From contig CAKTNW010000015.1 in NCBI GenBank assembly GCA_934589145.1, forward strand, positions 1 through 49,411: a DNA stretch of 49,411 nt, given 5' to 3'. Positions 24,285 to 32,476 of this stretch are shown in pieces (the first letter of the stretch is position 1; every line of letters starts with the position of its first letter). A program made the position numbers and the translations under genes. Source of the DNA: an uncultured Oscillospiraceae bacterium. Its GTDB lineage: Bacteria > Bacillota > Clostridia > Oscillospirales > Oscillospiraceae. Below the pieces are notes generated by a model. The model worked only from the letters and a program-made list of their open reading frames with translations. It was not told the origin of the DNA and made no database searches.

Positions 24285-25511
24285 ATGCCCATCCAAGTCA
24301 GAAGCGAGATCGGCGCGCTGGAGCAGGTGCTGCTGCACCGGCCCGGCGCGGAGCTGGAGCAGTTGGTTCCCGGCGAGCTGGAACGGCTGCTGTTTGACGA
24401 CATCCCCTATCTGAAGGCGGCACAGCAGGAGCATGACGCCTTTGCCGCGCTGCTGCGGCAAAACGGCACAGAGGTGCTGTATCTGGAGGAGCTGATGGCC
24501 CAGACCCTGGCGGTGGATGCCCAGGTGCGCCGTCGCTTCATCCGCCAGTTTATCGACGAGGGCGGCCGCATCGCCCGCCACTATCAGCCCGCCCTTTATG
24601 AGTATCTGACGGCGCTGGATGACCGGGAGCTGGTGCGCCGCACCATGACCGGCGTCAGTGTGGAGGAATTTTTGCCGGAGGGCCAGCGGGGCGCGCTGGT
24701 GTCCCTGACCCGGGGCAGTCACCGGTTCGTGCTGGACCCTATCCCCAACCTCTATTTCACGCGGGATCCCTTTGCCTGCATCGGCCATGGCGTCAGCCTC
24801 AACGCCATGTATTCCCCCACACGGCGCCGTGAGACCATCTACGGCCAGTATATCCTGAAATACCACCCCGACTACGCGGGCCAGGTGCCCTTTTACTACC
24901 GCCGGGAGGATCCCTTCAGCATCGAGGGCGGCGACGTGCTGAATCTTTCGCCCCGGGTGCTGGCGGTGGGCATGTCCCAGCGTACCACGCCGGAAGCCAT
25001 CGAGGTGCTGGCCCGGAACATCTTCCGGGATGAGACGGCGCAGATCCGCACCATCCTGGCGCTGGATATCCCCGATCTGCGGGCCTTCATGCACCTGGAC
25101 ACGGTGCTGACCCAAGTGGATCGTGATGTGTTCACCGTCCATCCGGAGATCCTGGAGAGCCTGCGGGTCTACCGCATCACCCCCGGCCAGGGGGAGCGCC
25201 TTCAGGTGGAGGAGCGCGGCGGCACGCTGGAGGATATTCTGTCCGACGCGCTGGCGCTGTCCCATGTGAAGCTGATCCGCTGCGGCGGCGGCGACCGCGT
25301 GGCCGCCGAGCGGGAGCAGTGGAACGACGGCTCCAACACCCTGTGCATCGCCCCCGGCAAGGTGGTGGTGTACGACCGCAACTATGTGACCAACGCCATT
25401 TTCCGGGACAACGGCATCGAAGTGTTCGAGATGCCCAGCTCCGAGCTGTCCCGGGGACGGGGCGGGCCCCGCTGCATGAGCATGCCGCTGCGCCGGGCCG
25501 CCGTTGACTGA
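24285..25511 (+). CDS. arcA: Arginine deiminase
   Basis: This encodes a 408-residue enzyme of standard length. It hydrolyses arginine to citrulline and ammonia. Recognised motifs are IGALEQVLLHRPG, IPNLYFTRDPFACIG (substrate Asp), SIEGGDVLNLS, the catalytic His in MHLDTVLTQVDRD, the second site in IRCGGGDRVAAEREQWNDG, and the catalytic Cys in RGGPRCMSMPL. The ATG follows ACAAGGAGG. The usual arc partners (ornithine carbamoyltransferase arcB, carbamate kinase arcC, antiporter arcD) are not adjacent. Instead a TIGR00300-type ornithine cyclodeaminase gene follows after 34 bases, suggesting flow from arginine toward proline. Confidence 0.96.
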   Translation: MPIQVRSEIGALEQVLLHRPGAELEQLVPGELERLLFDDIPYLKAAQQEHDAFAALLRQNGTEVLYLEELMAQTLAVDAQVRRRFIRQFIDEGGRIARHYQPALYEYLTALDDRELVRRTMTGVSVEEFLPEGQRGALVSLTRGSHRFVLDPIPNLYFTRDPFACIGHGVSLNAMYSPTRRRETIYGQYILKYHPDYAGQVPFYYRREDPFSIEGGDVLNLSPRVLAVGMSQRTTPEAIEVLARNIFRDETAQIRTILALDIPDLRAFMHLDTVLTQVDRDVFTVHPEILESLRVYRITPGQGERLQVEERGGTLEDILSDALALSHVKLIRCGGGDRVAAEREQWNDGSNTLCIAPGKVVVYDRNYVTNAIFRDNGIEVFEMPSSELSRGRGGPRCMSMPLRRAAVD

Positions 25512-25545
25512 GCATTCAGATTCAGGAGGAGAGAGAGGAGAACCT

Positions 25546-26649
25546 ATGGCTTTTACGTTACCGGAATATCATCATCCCGATTTTACCCAGCCCCGCTTTA
25601 CCGCCGCGCCGGACGCCCGGTGGCAGGCGGCGGAGCGTGACGGCGTGGTGCCCGACGATTTCCACAGCACCTCCATGTACCCGGAGTACTGCAAGATCGA
25701 CGGCCAGTGGCGTCTGGCGGAGGAGAGCCGCATGGACGCCTGTATCGTCCTGCGTCCCGACGGCCGCCTGGACACCGTGGAGGCCCGCAACGTCAGGGCG
25801 GGCGACCGGGTGCTGCTGGGCCGTACCGAGCGGGGCGAGGAGGGTATCTACATGCACTGTAACGGCTTCGTGACGGAGGAGAGTACCAACGATGATCAGT
25901 TCGTGTTCCGCCAGGGCCGCAGCCGCGAGACCTCCTATGCCAAGGACTACGACGATCTGGCGGCGCTGCTGCGCCACGAGCGGGAGCATGGCCGCATCAT
26001 CTGGGTCATGGGCCCGGCCTTCGCCTTTGACGCCGGGGCACGCGCCGCCATGGAGGCCATGATCGCCAACGGCTACTGCCACGGCCTGCTGGCGGGCAAC
26101 GCCCTGGGCACCCACGATCTGGAGGCCGCCTGTCTCCACACGGCCCTGGGCCAGGATATCTACACCCAGCGCAGCCAGCCCAACGGCCACTACCACCATC
26201 TGGACGTGCTGAACAAGGTGCGCCGCAGTGGCTCCATCCCGCAGTTTATCGCGGATCACCACATCGACAACGGCATCATGTACGGCTGCGTCAGGCACAA
26301 CGTCCCCTTTGTGCTGACCGGCTCCATCCGTGATGACGGCCCGCTGCCCGAGGTGTACGCCGACGTGTACCGGGGCGCTTCCGCCATGCGCGAGCTGGTA
26401 CGGGGCGCCACCACAGTGATCTGCCTGGCCACCATGCTGCATACCATCGCCGCCGGCAACATGACGCCCTCCTTCCGCGTGATGCCGGACGGCTCGGTGC
26501 GCCCTGTTTACCTCTACGCCGTGGATGCCGACGAGTTCGTGGTCAACAAGCTGCTGGATCGCGGCAGCCTCAGCGCCACCACCATGGTCACCAACGTACA
26601 GGACTTCATCACCAAGGTCGCCCGTGACCTGGGTGTTTATCCGCAATGA
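25546..26649 (+). CDS. TIGR00300-type (LOR/SDH domain) ornithine cyclodeaminase homologue
   Basis: This encodes a 367-residue protein. It opens with a short lead and then DGVVPDDFHSTSMYPEYCK, a hallmark of the LOR/SDH family. Next come MDACIVL, WVMGPAFAFDAGARAAMEAM, NGYCHGLLAGNALGTHDLEA, NKVRRSGSIPQFI, VPFVLTGSIRDDGPLPEV and CLATMLHTIAAGNMTPS, the nucleotide-binding core. Archaeal members and the C-terminal part of cyanobacterial AgrE/ArgZ convert ornithine to proline plus ammonia with NAD. This copy seems to lack the roughly 100-residue N-terminal stretch of the archaeal proteins. The start follows GAGAGGAGAACCT. It is probably co-transcribed with arcA. Confidence 0.85.
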   Translation: MAFTLPEYHHPDFTQPRFTAAPDARWQAAERDGVVPDDFHSTSMYPEYCKIDGQWRLAEESRMDACIVLRPDGRLDTVEARNVRAGDRVLLGRTERGEEGIYMHCNGFVTEESTNDDQFVFRQGRSRETSYAKDYDDLAALLRHEREHGRIIWVMGPAFAFDAGARAAMEAMIANGYCHGLLAGNALGTHDLEAACLHTALGQDIYTQRSQPNGHYHHLDVLNKVRRSGSIPQFIADHHIDNGIMYGCVRHNVPFVLTGSIRDDGPLPEVYADVYRGASAMRELVRGATTVICLATMLHTIAAGNMTPSFRVMPDGSVRPVYLYAVDADEFVVNKLLDRGSLSATTMVTNVQDFITKVARDLGVYPQ

Positions 26650-26652
26650 CAG

Positions 26653-26687
26653 AAAAGAATTGGGACGCAGTGCGCCCCAATTCTTTT
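26653..26687 (+). terminator. Terminator of the arginine operon
   Basis: AAAAGAATTGGG pairs with CCCAATTCTTTT around an 11-base loop that can extend the stem. It faces the end of the AraC gene and can act in both directions. Confidence 0.85.
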
Positions 26688-26704
26688 ATACCTATTCATA
26701 AAGT

Positions 26705-27940
26705 TCATAAAGCGTTTTCCTGCAGGGCCACCTCCTGCCGGAAGGCGCCGGGGGACATCCCACGGAACTTGAGGAAATTGCGGCTGAAGGTCTTGACGGT
26801 GTTGTACCCCACCTCGAAGGCGATGTCGGTAACGCTCTTGTCCGTGGTTTTCAGCAGCGTACACGCCCGGTTGATCCGCAGGAAGTTGAGAAAATCGGTA
26901 AAATCCTTCTCCACCTGATACAGAAGCAGGGTGTTCAGCTCCTTCACCGACAGGCCGAACCGGGCCGCCGTATGCTGGGGCAGCAGGTCGCGGGTGTAGT
27001 TGTGATACAGGTACGACACCACCTCATAGGCGGTGGGGTCGTCCTGGATGCCGCACAGGCCGCCCACCCGGCGGTACACCTCCCGGAACTGGCTGGCCTT
27101 CATGCCCAGCCGGGCGGAGAACACCTTGCTGATATGGGAGCTGTCCACAAAGCCCAGGATCTCCGCCAGCTGCTCCATGGTCAGGTCGGTATACAGCAGG
27201 AAGCTGATGGACTTGCCGATGCGCATCTCTCCCAGCAGGTCGAAGAAAGACAGCCCCGTGGTCTGGGTGATATAGGCGCTGATGGCGGACTCGCTGAGGA
27301 AGAACTGACGGCTCAGCTGGGCCAGCGTCAGCTTCTCTCCCAGATGGGTGTACATATAGTGGAGAATATCGCTTTTTTCGATGGCCTTTCGGGCCGGTTT
27401 TCCCCGGTTCTGCCCCAGCCGCAGGAAGGTGATCACCACCTCCGCCAGCTTGTTGGCGACGTACAGTTCTCCCAGGGGATCGCTCTCCGGACGGTCGGTC
27501 TCCTGCCGCAGCCGTTCCAGAAGCTGCCGCAGCTCCTCCGTCTCACGGGGTGTACACTGCACCACCGGGGCGGCGGCCATGTCCTCCATCAATCGCAGCG
27601 GCGTGCGCCCGGCCTGGCCCAGGGCCTTTACCGCCATGTTCACATTATCAAAATAGTACGTCAGCAGATAGTACTGCAGCGGCTCTTCTACCACCGGAAC
27701 GTCGGAGATCTGCCAGGGCAGCACCGACACCAGCGACCCCGGCCCCACCTCATACTGCCGATCCTGCAAGACCACGGTGCCCCGCCCGCCGGTAAACAGC
27801 CAGAATCGGGACATCTGGTGGATCAGGGGCGTAGCGGGCGAGTCGATGGTCTCCACCGCCACCCGACAGATCTGGCTGTAATCCGCCTGGGAACAGTACA
27901 GCGCCTGTATCGGCAGCGCCTTGCCGCTTCTGTCAGCCAT
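26705..27940 (-). CDS. AraC-family regulator with two consecutive HTH domains
   Basis: This encodes a 411-residue protein. The N-terminal cupin-like sensor part covers about residues 1-150 (GRGTVVLQDRQYEVGPGSLV). The first AraC HTH pair is at about 210-310 (LTLAQLSRQFFLSESAISAYI, then LTMEQLAEILGFVDSSHISKVF). A second, complete pair at the C-terminus (about 320-405: AARFGLSVKELNTLL, then SVTDIAFEVGYNTVKTFSRNF and RGMSPGAFRQE) is unusual. The start at 27940 follows AAGGAGGCTGCTT; an earlier in-frame ATG lies beyond the promoter. It is divergent from the opp operon, making the peptide transporter its likely target; the ligand is unknown. Confidence 0.88.
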   Translation of the reverse strand: MADRSGKALPIQALYCSQADYSQICRVAVETIDSPATPLIHQMSRFWLFTGGRGTVVLQDRQYEVGPGSLVSVLPWQISDVPVVEEPLQYYLLTYYFDNVNMAVKALGQAGRTPLRLMEDMAAAPVVQCTPRETEELRQLLERLRQETDRPESDPLGELYVANKLAEVVITFLRLGQNRGKPARKAIEKSDILHYMYTHLGEKLTLAQLSRQFFLSESAISAYITQTTGLSFFDLLGEMRIGKSISFLLYTDLTMEQLAEILGFVDSSHISKVFSARLGMKASQFREVYRRVGGLCGIQDDPTAYEVVSYLYHNYTRDLLPQHTAARFGLSVKELNTLLLYQVEKDFTDFLNFLRINRACTLLKTTDKSVTDIAFEVGYNTVKTFSRNFLKFRGMSPGAFRQEVALQENAL

Positions 27941-27980
27941 AAGCAGCCTCCTTTTGACAGGGTCGGTATGATATAGTGAC

Positions 27981-28009
27981 AGTGTAGCACGAAAAACAGA
28001 AAAATACAA
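27981..28009 (-). promoter_or_regulatory. Promoter of the AraC-family gene
   Basis: On the minus strand TTGTAT, 17 bases, TACACT with TGC before the -10 (extended -10). It lies 41 bases before the chosen start. Confidence 0.65.
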
Positions 28010-28377
28010 TGTGAGGAAACGCAAAGTTTCACTTTACGAAACTGAAGCGCTAACTTGGCGAAAGAATATATGTCCGCGTACCGAGGACGGTTCTTTGGGA
28101 AATAAAGCCGCGTCAATCGTCATATTGGGCAAAAAGCAAGAAAAAAGAGGACGAAAGACGCACATTTTGGTCAAAAAGGCGGAAAGGAGGGGCAAAAAAC
28201 AGACATTTTTCTTGAACATCAGCAGAAAGTCTGATATAATCGAAAGACAAGTCACATCAAAAGCGGGCCGCGGCCATAGAGGGAAATACCGCGGTCAAAA
28301 GGGAGTACTCCCTTTTCGTTCCTTGAAAAGGAACGAGGGCAGTCTCACCAAAATAAGAACGATAGGAAGATGTAGGA
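28010..28377 (+). other. Long opp leader and divergent control region
   Basis: Together with the AraC promoter this forms a 437-bp gene-free stretch. It is purine-rich (many AAAAA and GAAAG runs) and holds the opp promoter at 28212-28240. The transcribed leader of about 130 bases contains the palindrome AAAAGGGAGTACTCCCTTTT near 28300 and a hairpin CGTTCCTT-GAA-AAGGAACG near 28317-28335. No classical riboswitch pattern is recognised and no gene is supported. Confidence 0.5.
28212..28240 (+). promoter_or_regulatory. Promoter of the opp operon
   Basis: TTGAAC (28212-28217), 17 bases, TATAAT (28235-28240). The first codon is 137 bases further on, leaving a structured leader. Confidence 0.82.
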
Positions 28378-29307
28378 ATGAATTCAAAGACATTGCTTTA
28401 CATTCTCAAGCGCATCGGACTGGCGATCGTGACGGTCTGGGTGGTCGTGACGGTGACGTTCTTCGTCACCCGTATCGTACCCGGCGGCCCGTTCCTGGGC
28501 GAAAAAGCGATCTCCGAAGCCGCACAGGCAGCGCTGGAGGCCAAGTACGGCTTGGATAAGCCGGTCATGACCCAGTACTTTACATACCTCAAGGATATTG
28601 TGACGAAGCTGGACTTCGGCCCGTCCCTGAAGCAGCGCGGCCGCGAGGTCATCGACATCATCCGCGACGGTATGAAGACCTCGGCCAAGCTGGGTGTCAT
28701 CGCCGCCTTCTCCGCGCTGGGTGTCGGCGTGGTGCTGGGCTCCATTGCGGCACTGCGGCGCAATAAGTTTGTGGATAAGGCCATCATGGTGATCACCACG
28801 GCGTTCATCTCCATGCCCTCGTTTATCATGGGCTCGCTGCTGCTGGTACTGTTCTCGGTGAAGCTGGCCTGGTTCCCGGCCAACGGCGAGGCGGCAGGCG
28901 GACTTGTGCTGCCCATCATCACGCTGGCTCTGTATCCGCTGGCACATACCACGCGACTGACCCGCTCGTCCATGCTGGACGTTCTGGGCCAGGATTACAT
29001 CCGCACCGCGAAAGCCAAGGGTGTCTCCGGCCGGCATATCATTTTCGGCCACGCGCTGAAAAACGCGCTGATCCCCGTGATCACCTACTTTGGCCCCATG
29101 CTGGCCTATATCGTCACCGGCTCTCTGGTGGTGGAGCAGATCTTCGCCGTGCCCGGCATCGGCCGCGCTTTCGTCAACAGCATCACCAACCGTGACTATC
29201 CGCTGATCATGGGCACCACCATTGTGCTGGCCACGCTGATCGTCATCATGAACCTGGTCAGCGACATCCTGTACAAGGCCGTTGACCCGCGCATTACGCT
29301 GGAATAA
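28378..29307 (+). CDS. oppB: Oligopeptide ABC transporter permease
   Basis: This encodes a 309-residue protein with six hydrophobic segments, beginning with the usual LYILKRIGLAIVTVWVVVT and the periplasmic RIVPGGPFLGEKAI (the conserved PGDP-like loop). The cytoplasmic coupling motif reads EQIFAVPGIGRAFVNSI, preceded by DYIRTAKAKGVSGRHIIFGHA, where EAA-x3-G is represented by the AKAKG stretch. It is one half of the membrane channel for peptides. The start is preceded by a weak TAGGA. OppC follows after 17 bases. Confidence 0.94.
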   Translation: MNSKTLLYILKRIGLAIVTVWVVVTVTFFVTRIVPGGPFLGEKAISEAAQAALEAKYGLDKPVMTQYFTYLKDIVTKLDFGPSLKQRGREVIDIIRDGMKTSAKLGVIAAFSALGVGVVLGSIAALRRNKFVDKAIMVITTAFISMPSFIMGSLLLVLFSVKLAWFPANGEAAGGLVLPIITLALYPLAHTTRLTRSSMLDVLGQDYIRTAKAKGVSGRHIIFGHALKNALIPVITYFGPMLAYIVTGSLVVEQIFAVPGIGRAFVNSITNRDYPLIMGTTIVLATLIVIMNLVSDILYKAVDPRITLE

Positions 29308-29324
29308 GGGAGGGGAGAAGAGAT

Positions 29325-30383
29325 ATGTTGAAAAAACCGTTCAGCCTGCATGTGGATCTGGACGCCTTTATGCCGGCCAGTGCCGAGGATAAGGCGTACA
29401 TGGTGCAGATGCGCCCCTCCTCCACCTTCTTCAAGGACGGCGTCAAGCGCCTGCTGAAAAACAAGGTGGCCACCATTTCCCTGATCGTGGTGCTGATCAT
29501 CACACTGTCCTCGCTGATCCTGCCCGCTGTCTGGCCGTATTCCTACAGCCGCCAGCTGGGTGTTTCCCCCGGCAAGAAGGTGGACGCCTCCTATAATAAT
29601 CTGCGCCCCTTTGAATATGGCGCCACCGAGCAGGCGAAGATCGACGCCGGTGAGAAGGTGTTCCCCCATGTGTTCGGCACCGACTCCGCCGGACGTGATT
29701 ACTTCATCCGCGTGGTGTACGGCACCCGTATCTCCCTGGCGGTGGGCTTCTTCGCCAGTATCATCGTGCTGATCATCGGCATGACCATCGGATCCATCGC
29801 CGGTTACTGCGGCGGAAAGGTCGACCTGGTCATCATGCGCATCGTGGATATCATCTACTCCCTGCCGGATATGCTGATGGTCATCCTGCTGGCCGCCGTG
29901 CTGAAGGTATCGCTGGGCGATGTCATCGAGGGCACGGCCCTGGCCAAGATCGGCAGCAACATCATCAGCCTGTTCGTGGTGTTCGCCCTGCTGTACTGGG
30001 TGTCCATGGCCCGCCTGATCCGCGGCCAGATCCTCTCCCTGCGCGAGCAGGAATATGTGCTGGCCGCCCGTGCCACCGGCGCCAGCGGCAAGTGGATCAT
30101 CATGAAGCACCTGCTGCCCAACTGCATCAGCGTGGTCATCATCTCCACCGCTCTGCAGATCCCCAGCGCCATCTTTACCGAGAGCTATCTGTCCTTCCTG
30201 GGCCTGGGCGTCAACGCCCCCATGCCCTCTCTGGGCTCCCTGGCCTCCGACGCTCTGAACGGCATCAGCACCTATCCCTATCGCCTGGTGATCCCCGCCA
30301 TTGTCATTTCGCTGATCGTTCTGTCGCTGAATCTGTTCGGTGACGGCCTGCGCGACGCGTTTGACCCCAAGCTGAACAGTTAA
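29325..30383 (+). CDS. oppC: Oligopeptide ABC transporter permease
   Basis: This encodes a 352-residue permease, longer than the typical 300. It has a soluble N-terminal lead of about 45 residues (LHVDLDAFMPASAEDKAY) and an enlarged first extracellular loop (about residues 75-115) before the conserved HVFGTDSAGRDYFIRVVYG. The coupling motif is EYVLAARATGASGKWIIMKH, and the end has SYLSFLGLGVNAPMPSLG and LNLFGDGLRDAFDPK, all classical for OppC/DppC. It pairs with OppB. The start follows GGGAGGGG, and OppD follows after 15 bases. Confidence 0.94.
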   Translation: MLKKPFSLHVDLDAFMPASAEDKAYMVQMRPSSTFFKDGVKRLLKNKVATISLIVVLIITLSSLILPAVWPYSYSRQLGVSPGKKVDASYNNLRPFEYGATEQAKIDAGEKVFPHVFGTDSAGRDYFIRVVYGTRISLAVGFFASIIVLIIGMTIGSIAGYCGGKVDLVIMRIVDIIYSLPDMLMVILLAAVLKVSLGDVIEGTALAKIGSNIISLFVVFALLYWVSMARLIRGQILSLREQEYVLAARATGASGKWIIMKHLLPNCISVVIISTALQIPSAIFTESYLSFLGLGVNAPMPSLGSLASDALNGISTYPYRLVIPAIVISLIVLSLNLFGDGLRDAFDPKLNS

Positions 30384-30398
30384 GGAGGGCAGAGTAGT

Positions 30399-31424
30399 AT
30401 GGCATTATTGGAAGTAAGAGACCTGCGTACCTCCTTCTTTACCGACGCCGGTGAGGTTCGCGCCGTCAACGGTGTGTCCTTCAACCTGGAGCGCGGCAAA
30501 GTGCTGGGCATCGTGGGTGAGTCCGGCTCCGGCAAATCCGTCACCGCCTATTCCATCATGCAGATCCTGGCCGGTACCGGCAAGATCGTGGGCGGCTCCA
30601 TCAAGTTTGACGGCCAGGAGCTGGTAGGCGCCGGCGAAAAGGTCATGAAGGACATCCGCGGCAACAAGATCAGTATCATTTTCCAGGATCCCATGACCTC
30701 CCTGAACCCCACCTATACCATCGGCCGCCAGCTGATGGAGGCCATCCTGCTGCACACCAACCGCAACAAGCAGCAGGCCTATGACCGCGCCGTGGAGATG
30801 CTGCGGCTGGTCAACGTCAACGAGCCGGAAAAGCGCATGAAGCAGTATCCCTACGAGTTTTCCGGCGGCATGCGCCAGCGTGTCATGATCGCCATGGCCC
30901 TGGCCTGCGAACCGGATATCCTGATCGCAGACGAGCCCACCACCGCCCTGGACGTGACCATTCAGGCCCAGATCCTGGAGCTGATGAAGTCCCTGCAGGA
31001 GGAGCTGGGCATGGCCATCATCATGATCACCCATGACCTGGGCGTGGTGGCCCAGCTGTGCGATGAGGTCATCGTCATGTACGCCGGCTCCATCTGCGAG
31101 CAGGGCACCGCTGACGAGATCTTCTATAACCCCAAGCATGAGTATACCAAGGGCCTGCTGCGCTCTATCCCCACGGCCCACACCGCCGGCACGCGGCTCA
31201 AGCCCATCACCGGCACCCCCATCGACCTGCTGAACATGCCCGCCGGCTGTCCCTTCGCACCCCGGTGCGACGCGGCCATGAAGGTGTGTATCCGCCAGCG
31301 GCCGGAGCGCATGGTCATCAACGACGTGCATTTCGCCTCCTGCTGGATGAACGTGAAGGAAGGCGTGGATGAGGGCTCCGTCACACTGCTGGCGGAACCG
31401 GAGAAAGGCGGTGACGTCCAGTGA
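30399..31424 (+). CDS. oppD: Oligopeptide ABC transporter ATP-binding protein
   Basis: This encodes a 341-residue ATPase with Walker A GESGSGKS (about residue 40), Q-loop [17 protein letters not shown], signature [18 protein letters not shown], Walker [15 protein letters not shown] and H-loop [11 protein letters not shown]. The C-terminal oligopeptide domain contains the four-cysteine-type cluster region [14 protein letters not shown] and ends with CWMN. It binds ATP and drives peptide import with OppF. AAGGAGGGC precedes the ATG. The stop overlaps the OppF start (GTGA). Confidence 0.96.
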   Translation: MALLEVRDLRTSFFTDAGEVRAVNGVSFNLERGKVLGIVGESGSGKSVTAYSIMQILAGTGKIVGGSIKFDGQELVGAGEKVMKDIRGNKISIIFQDPMTSLNPTYTIGRQLMEAILLHTNRNKQQAYDRAVEMLRLVNVNEPEKRMKQYPYEFSGGMRQRVMIAMALACEPDILIADEPTTALDVTIQAQILELMKSLQEELGMAIIMITHDLGVVAQLCDEVIVMYAGSICEQGTADEIFYNPKHEYTKGLLRSIPTAHTAGTRLKPITGTPIDLLNMPAGCPFAPRCDAAMKVCIRQRPERMVINDVHFASCWMNVKEGVDEGSVTLLAEPEKGGDVQ

Positions 31425-32407
31425 GTGAGAACAGAAATCAGCCGTTGATCGAGGTCAAGGACTTAAAAGAGTACTTTGACATCAACATGGGTATGTTCAA
31501 GACCAAGCCCCTCAAAGCGGTGGACGGCGTATCCTTCAGCATCAACAAGGGCGAGACCCTGGGCCTGGTAGGCGAGTCCGGCTGCGGCAAAACCACCGTG
31601 GGCCGCACGCTGCTGCATCTGTATAAGCCCACCGGCGGCGAGATCTGGTATAACGGCAAAAAGCTGGAGACCCCCGCCGACATCAAGGAATTCCGCAAGA
31701 AGGCCACCATGGTCTTCCAGGATCCCTATTCCTCTCTGAACCCCCGCATGACCGTCTCCGACATCATCGGTGAGCCCCTGGACGTCCATAAGCTCTATAA
31801 GACCAAGGAGGAGCGCATGGAGCGCATCCTGGAGCTGATGGATCATGTGGGTCTGAACAGTGAGCACGCCTCCCGCTACGCCCACGAGTTCTCCGGCGGT
31901 CAGCGTCAGCGTATCGGCATTGCCCGCGCCCTGGCCGTCAACCCCGACTTCATTGTCTGCGACGAGCCCGTGTCCGCGCTGGACGTGTCCATCCAGGCAC
32001 AGGTCATCAACATGTTCGATGAGCTGCAGGATAAGCTGGGCCTGACGTACCTGTTCATCGCCCATGACCTGTTGGTGGTGCGCCACATCTCCGACCGCAT
32101 CGCCGTCATGTATCTGGGCAAGATGGTGGAGCTGGCCGACGCTGCCGAGATCTACGAGCGTCCCCTGCACCCCTATTCCAAGTCCCTGCTGTCCGCGGTG
32201 CCGGTGCCGGATCCCAAGGTGGCCCGCGCCAACCAGCGCATCGTGCTGCACGGCGATATCCCCAGCCCCCTCAACGCGCCCTCCGGCTGCCCATTCCGTA
32301 CCCGCTGCGCCTACGCCACCGAGGCGTGCGCCGAATCCATGCCTCCCTTCAACGAGGTATCCAGCGGGCACTTCGTGGCCTGCCACCGGGTCAACGAGAT
32401 CAACTGA
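31421..32407 (+). CDS. oppF: Oligopeptide ABC transporter ATP-binding protein
   Basis: This encodes a 328-residue ATPase starting with GTG inside the end of oppD, so it is translationally coupled. Walker A is [10 protein letters not shown]-loop [15 protein letters not shown], signature [17 protein letters not shown], Walker [15 protein letters not shown] and H-loop [10 protein letters not shown]. The C-terminal oligopeptide domain has [14 protein letters not shown]. It lacks any unusual change. A weak hairpin separates it from oppA downstream. Confidence 0.96.
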   Translation: MSENRNQPLIEVKDLKEYFDINMGMFKTKPLKAVDGVSFSINKGETLGLVGESGCGKTTVGRTLLHLYKPTGGEIWYNGKKLETPADIKEFRKKATMVFQDPYSSLNPRMTVSDIIGEPLDVHKLYKTKEERMERILELMDHVGLNSEHASRYAHEFSGGQRQRIGIARALAVNPDFIVCDEPVSALDVSIQAQVINMFDELQDKLGLTYLFIAHDLLVVRHISDRIAVMYLGKMVELADAAEIYERPLHPYSKSLLSAVPVPDPKVARANQRIVLHGDIPSPLNAPSGCPFRTRCAYATEACAESMPPFNEVSSGHFVACHRVNEIN

Positions 32408-32423
32408 TCCCCCTTTGGTTCAC

Positions 32424-32443
32424 CATGTGCGCCAACGCGCATG
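32424..32443 (+). promoter_or_regulatory. Intercistronic hairpin between oppF and oppA
   Basis: CATGTGCG-CCAA-CGCGCATG (one G-T pair). It lacks a T-run, so it is more likely an mRNA stability or processing hairpin that lets the binding protein accumulate than a terminator. Confidence 0.4.
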
Positions 32444-32476
32444 TTGAAAAATAAATTGTGTGAAAGGAAAGACACC

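Noticed and set aside
28241..28377. Known riboswitch or T-box in the opp leader
   Set aside because: No T-box sequence and no recognised aptamer; only palindromes are seen.
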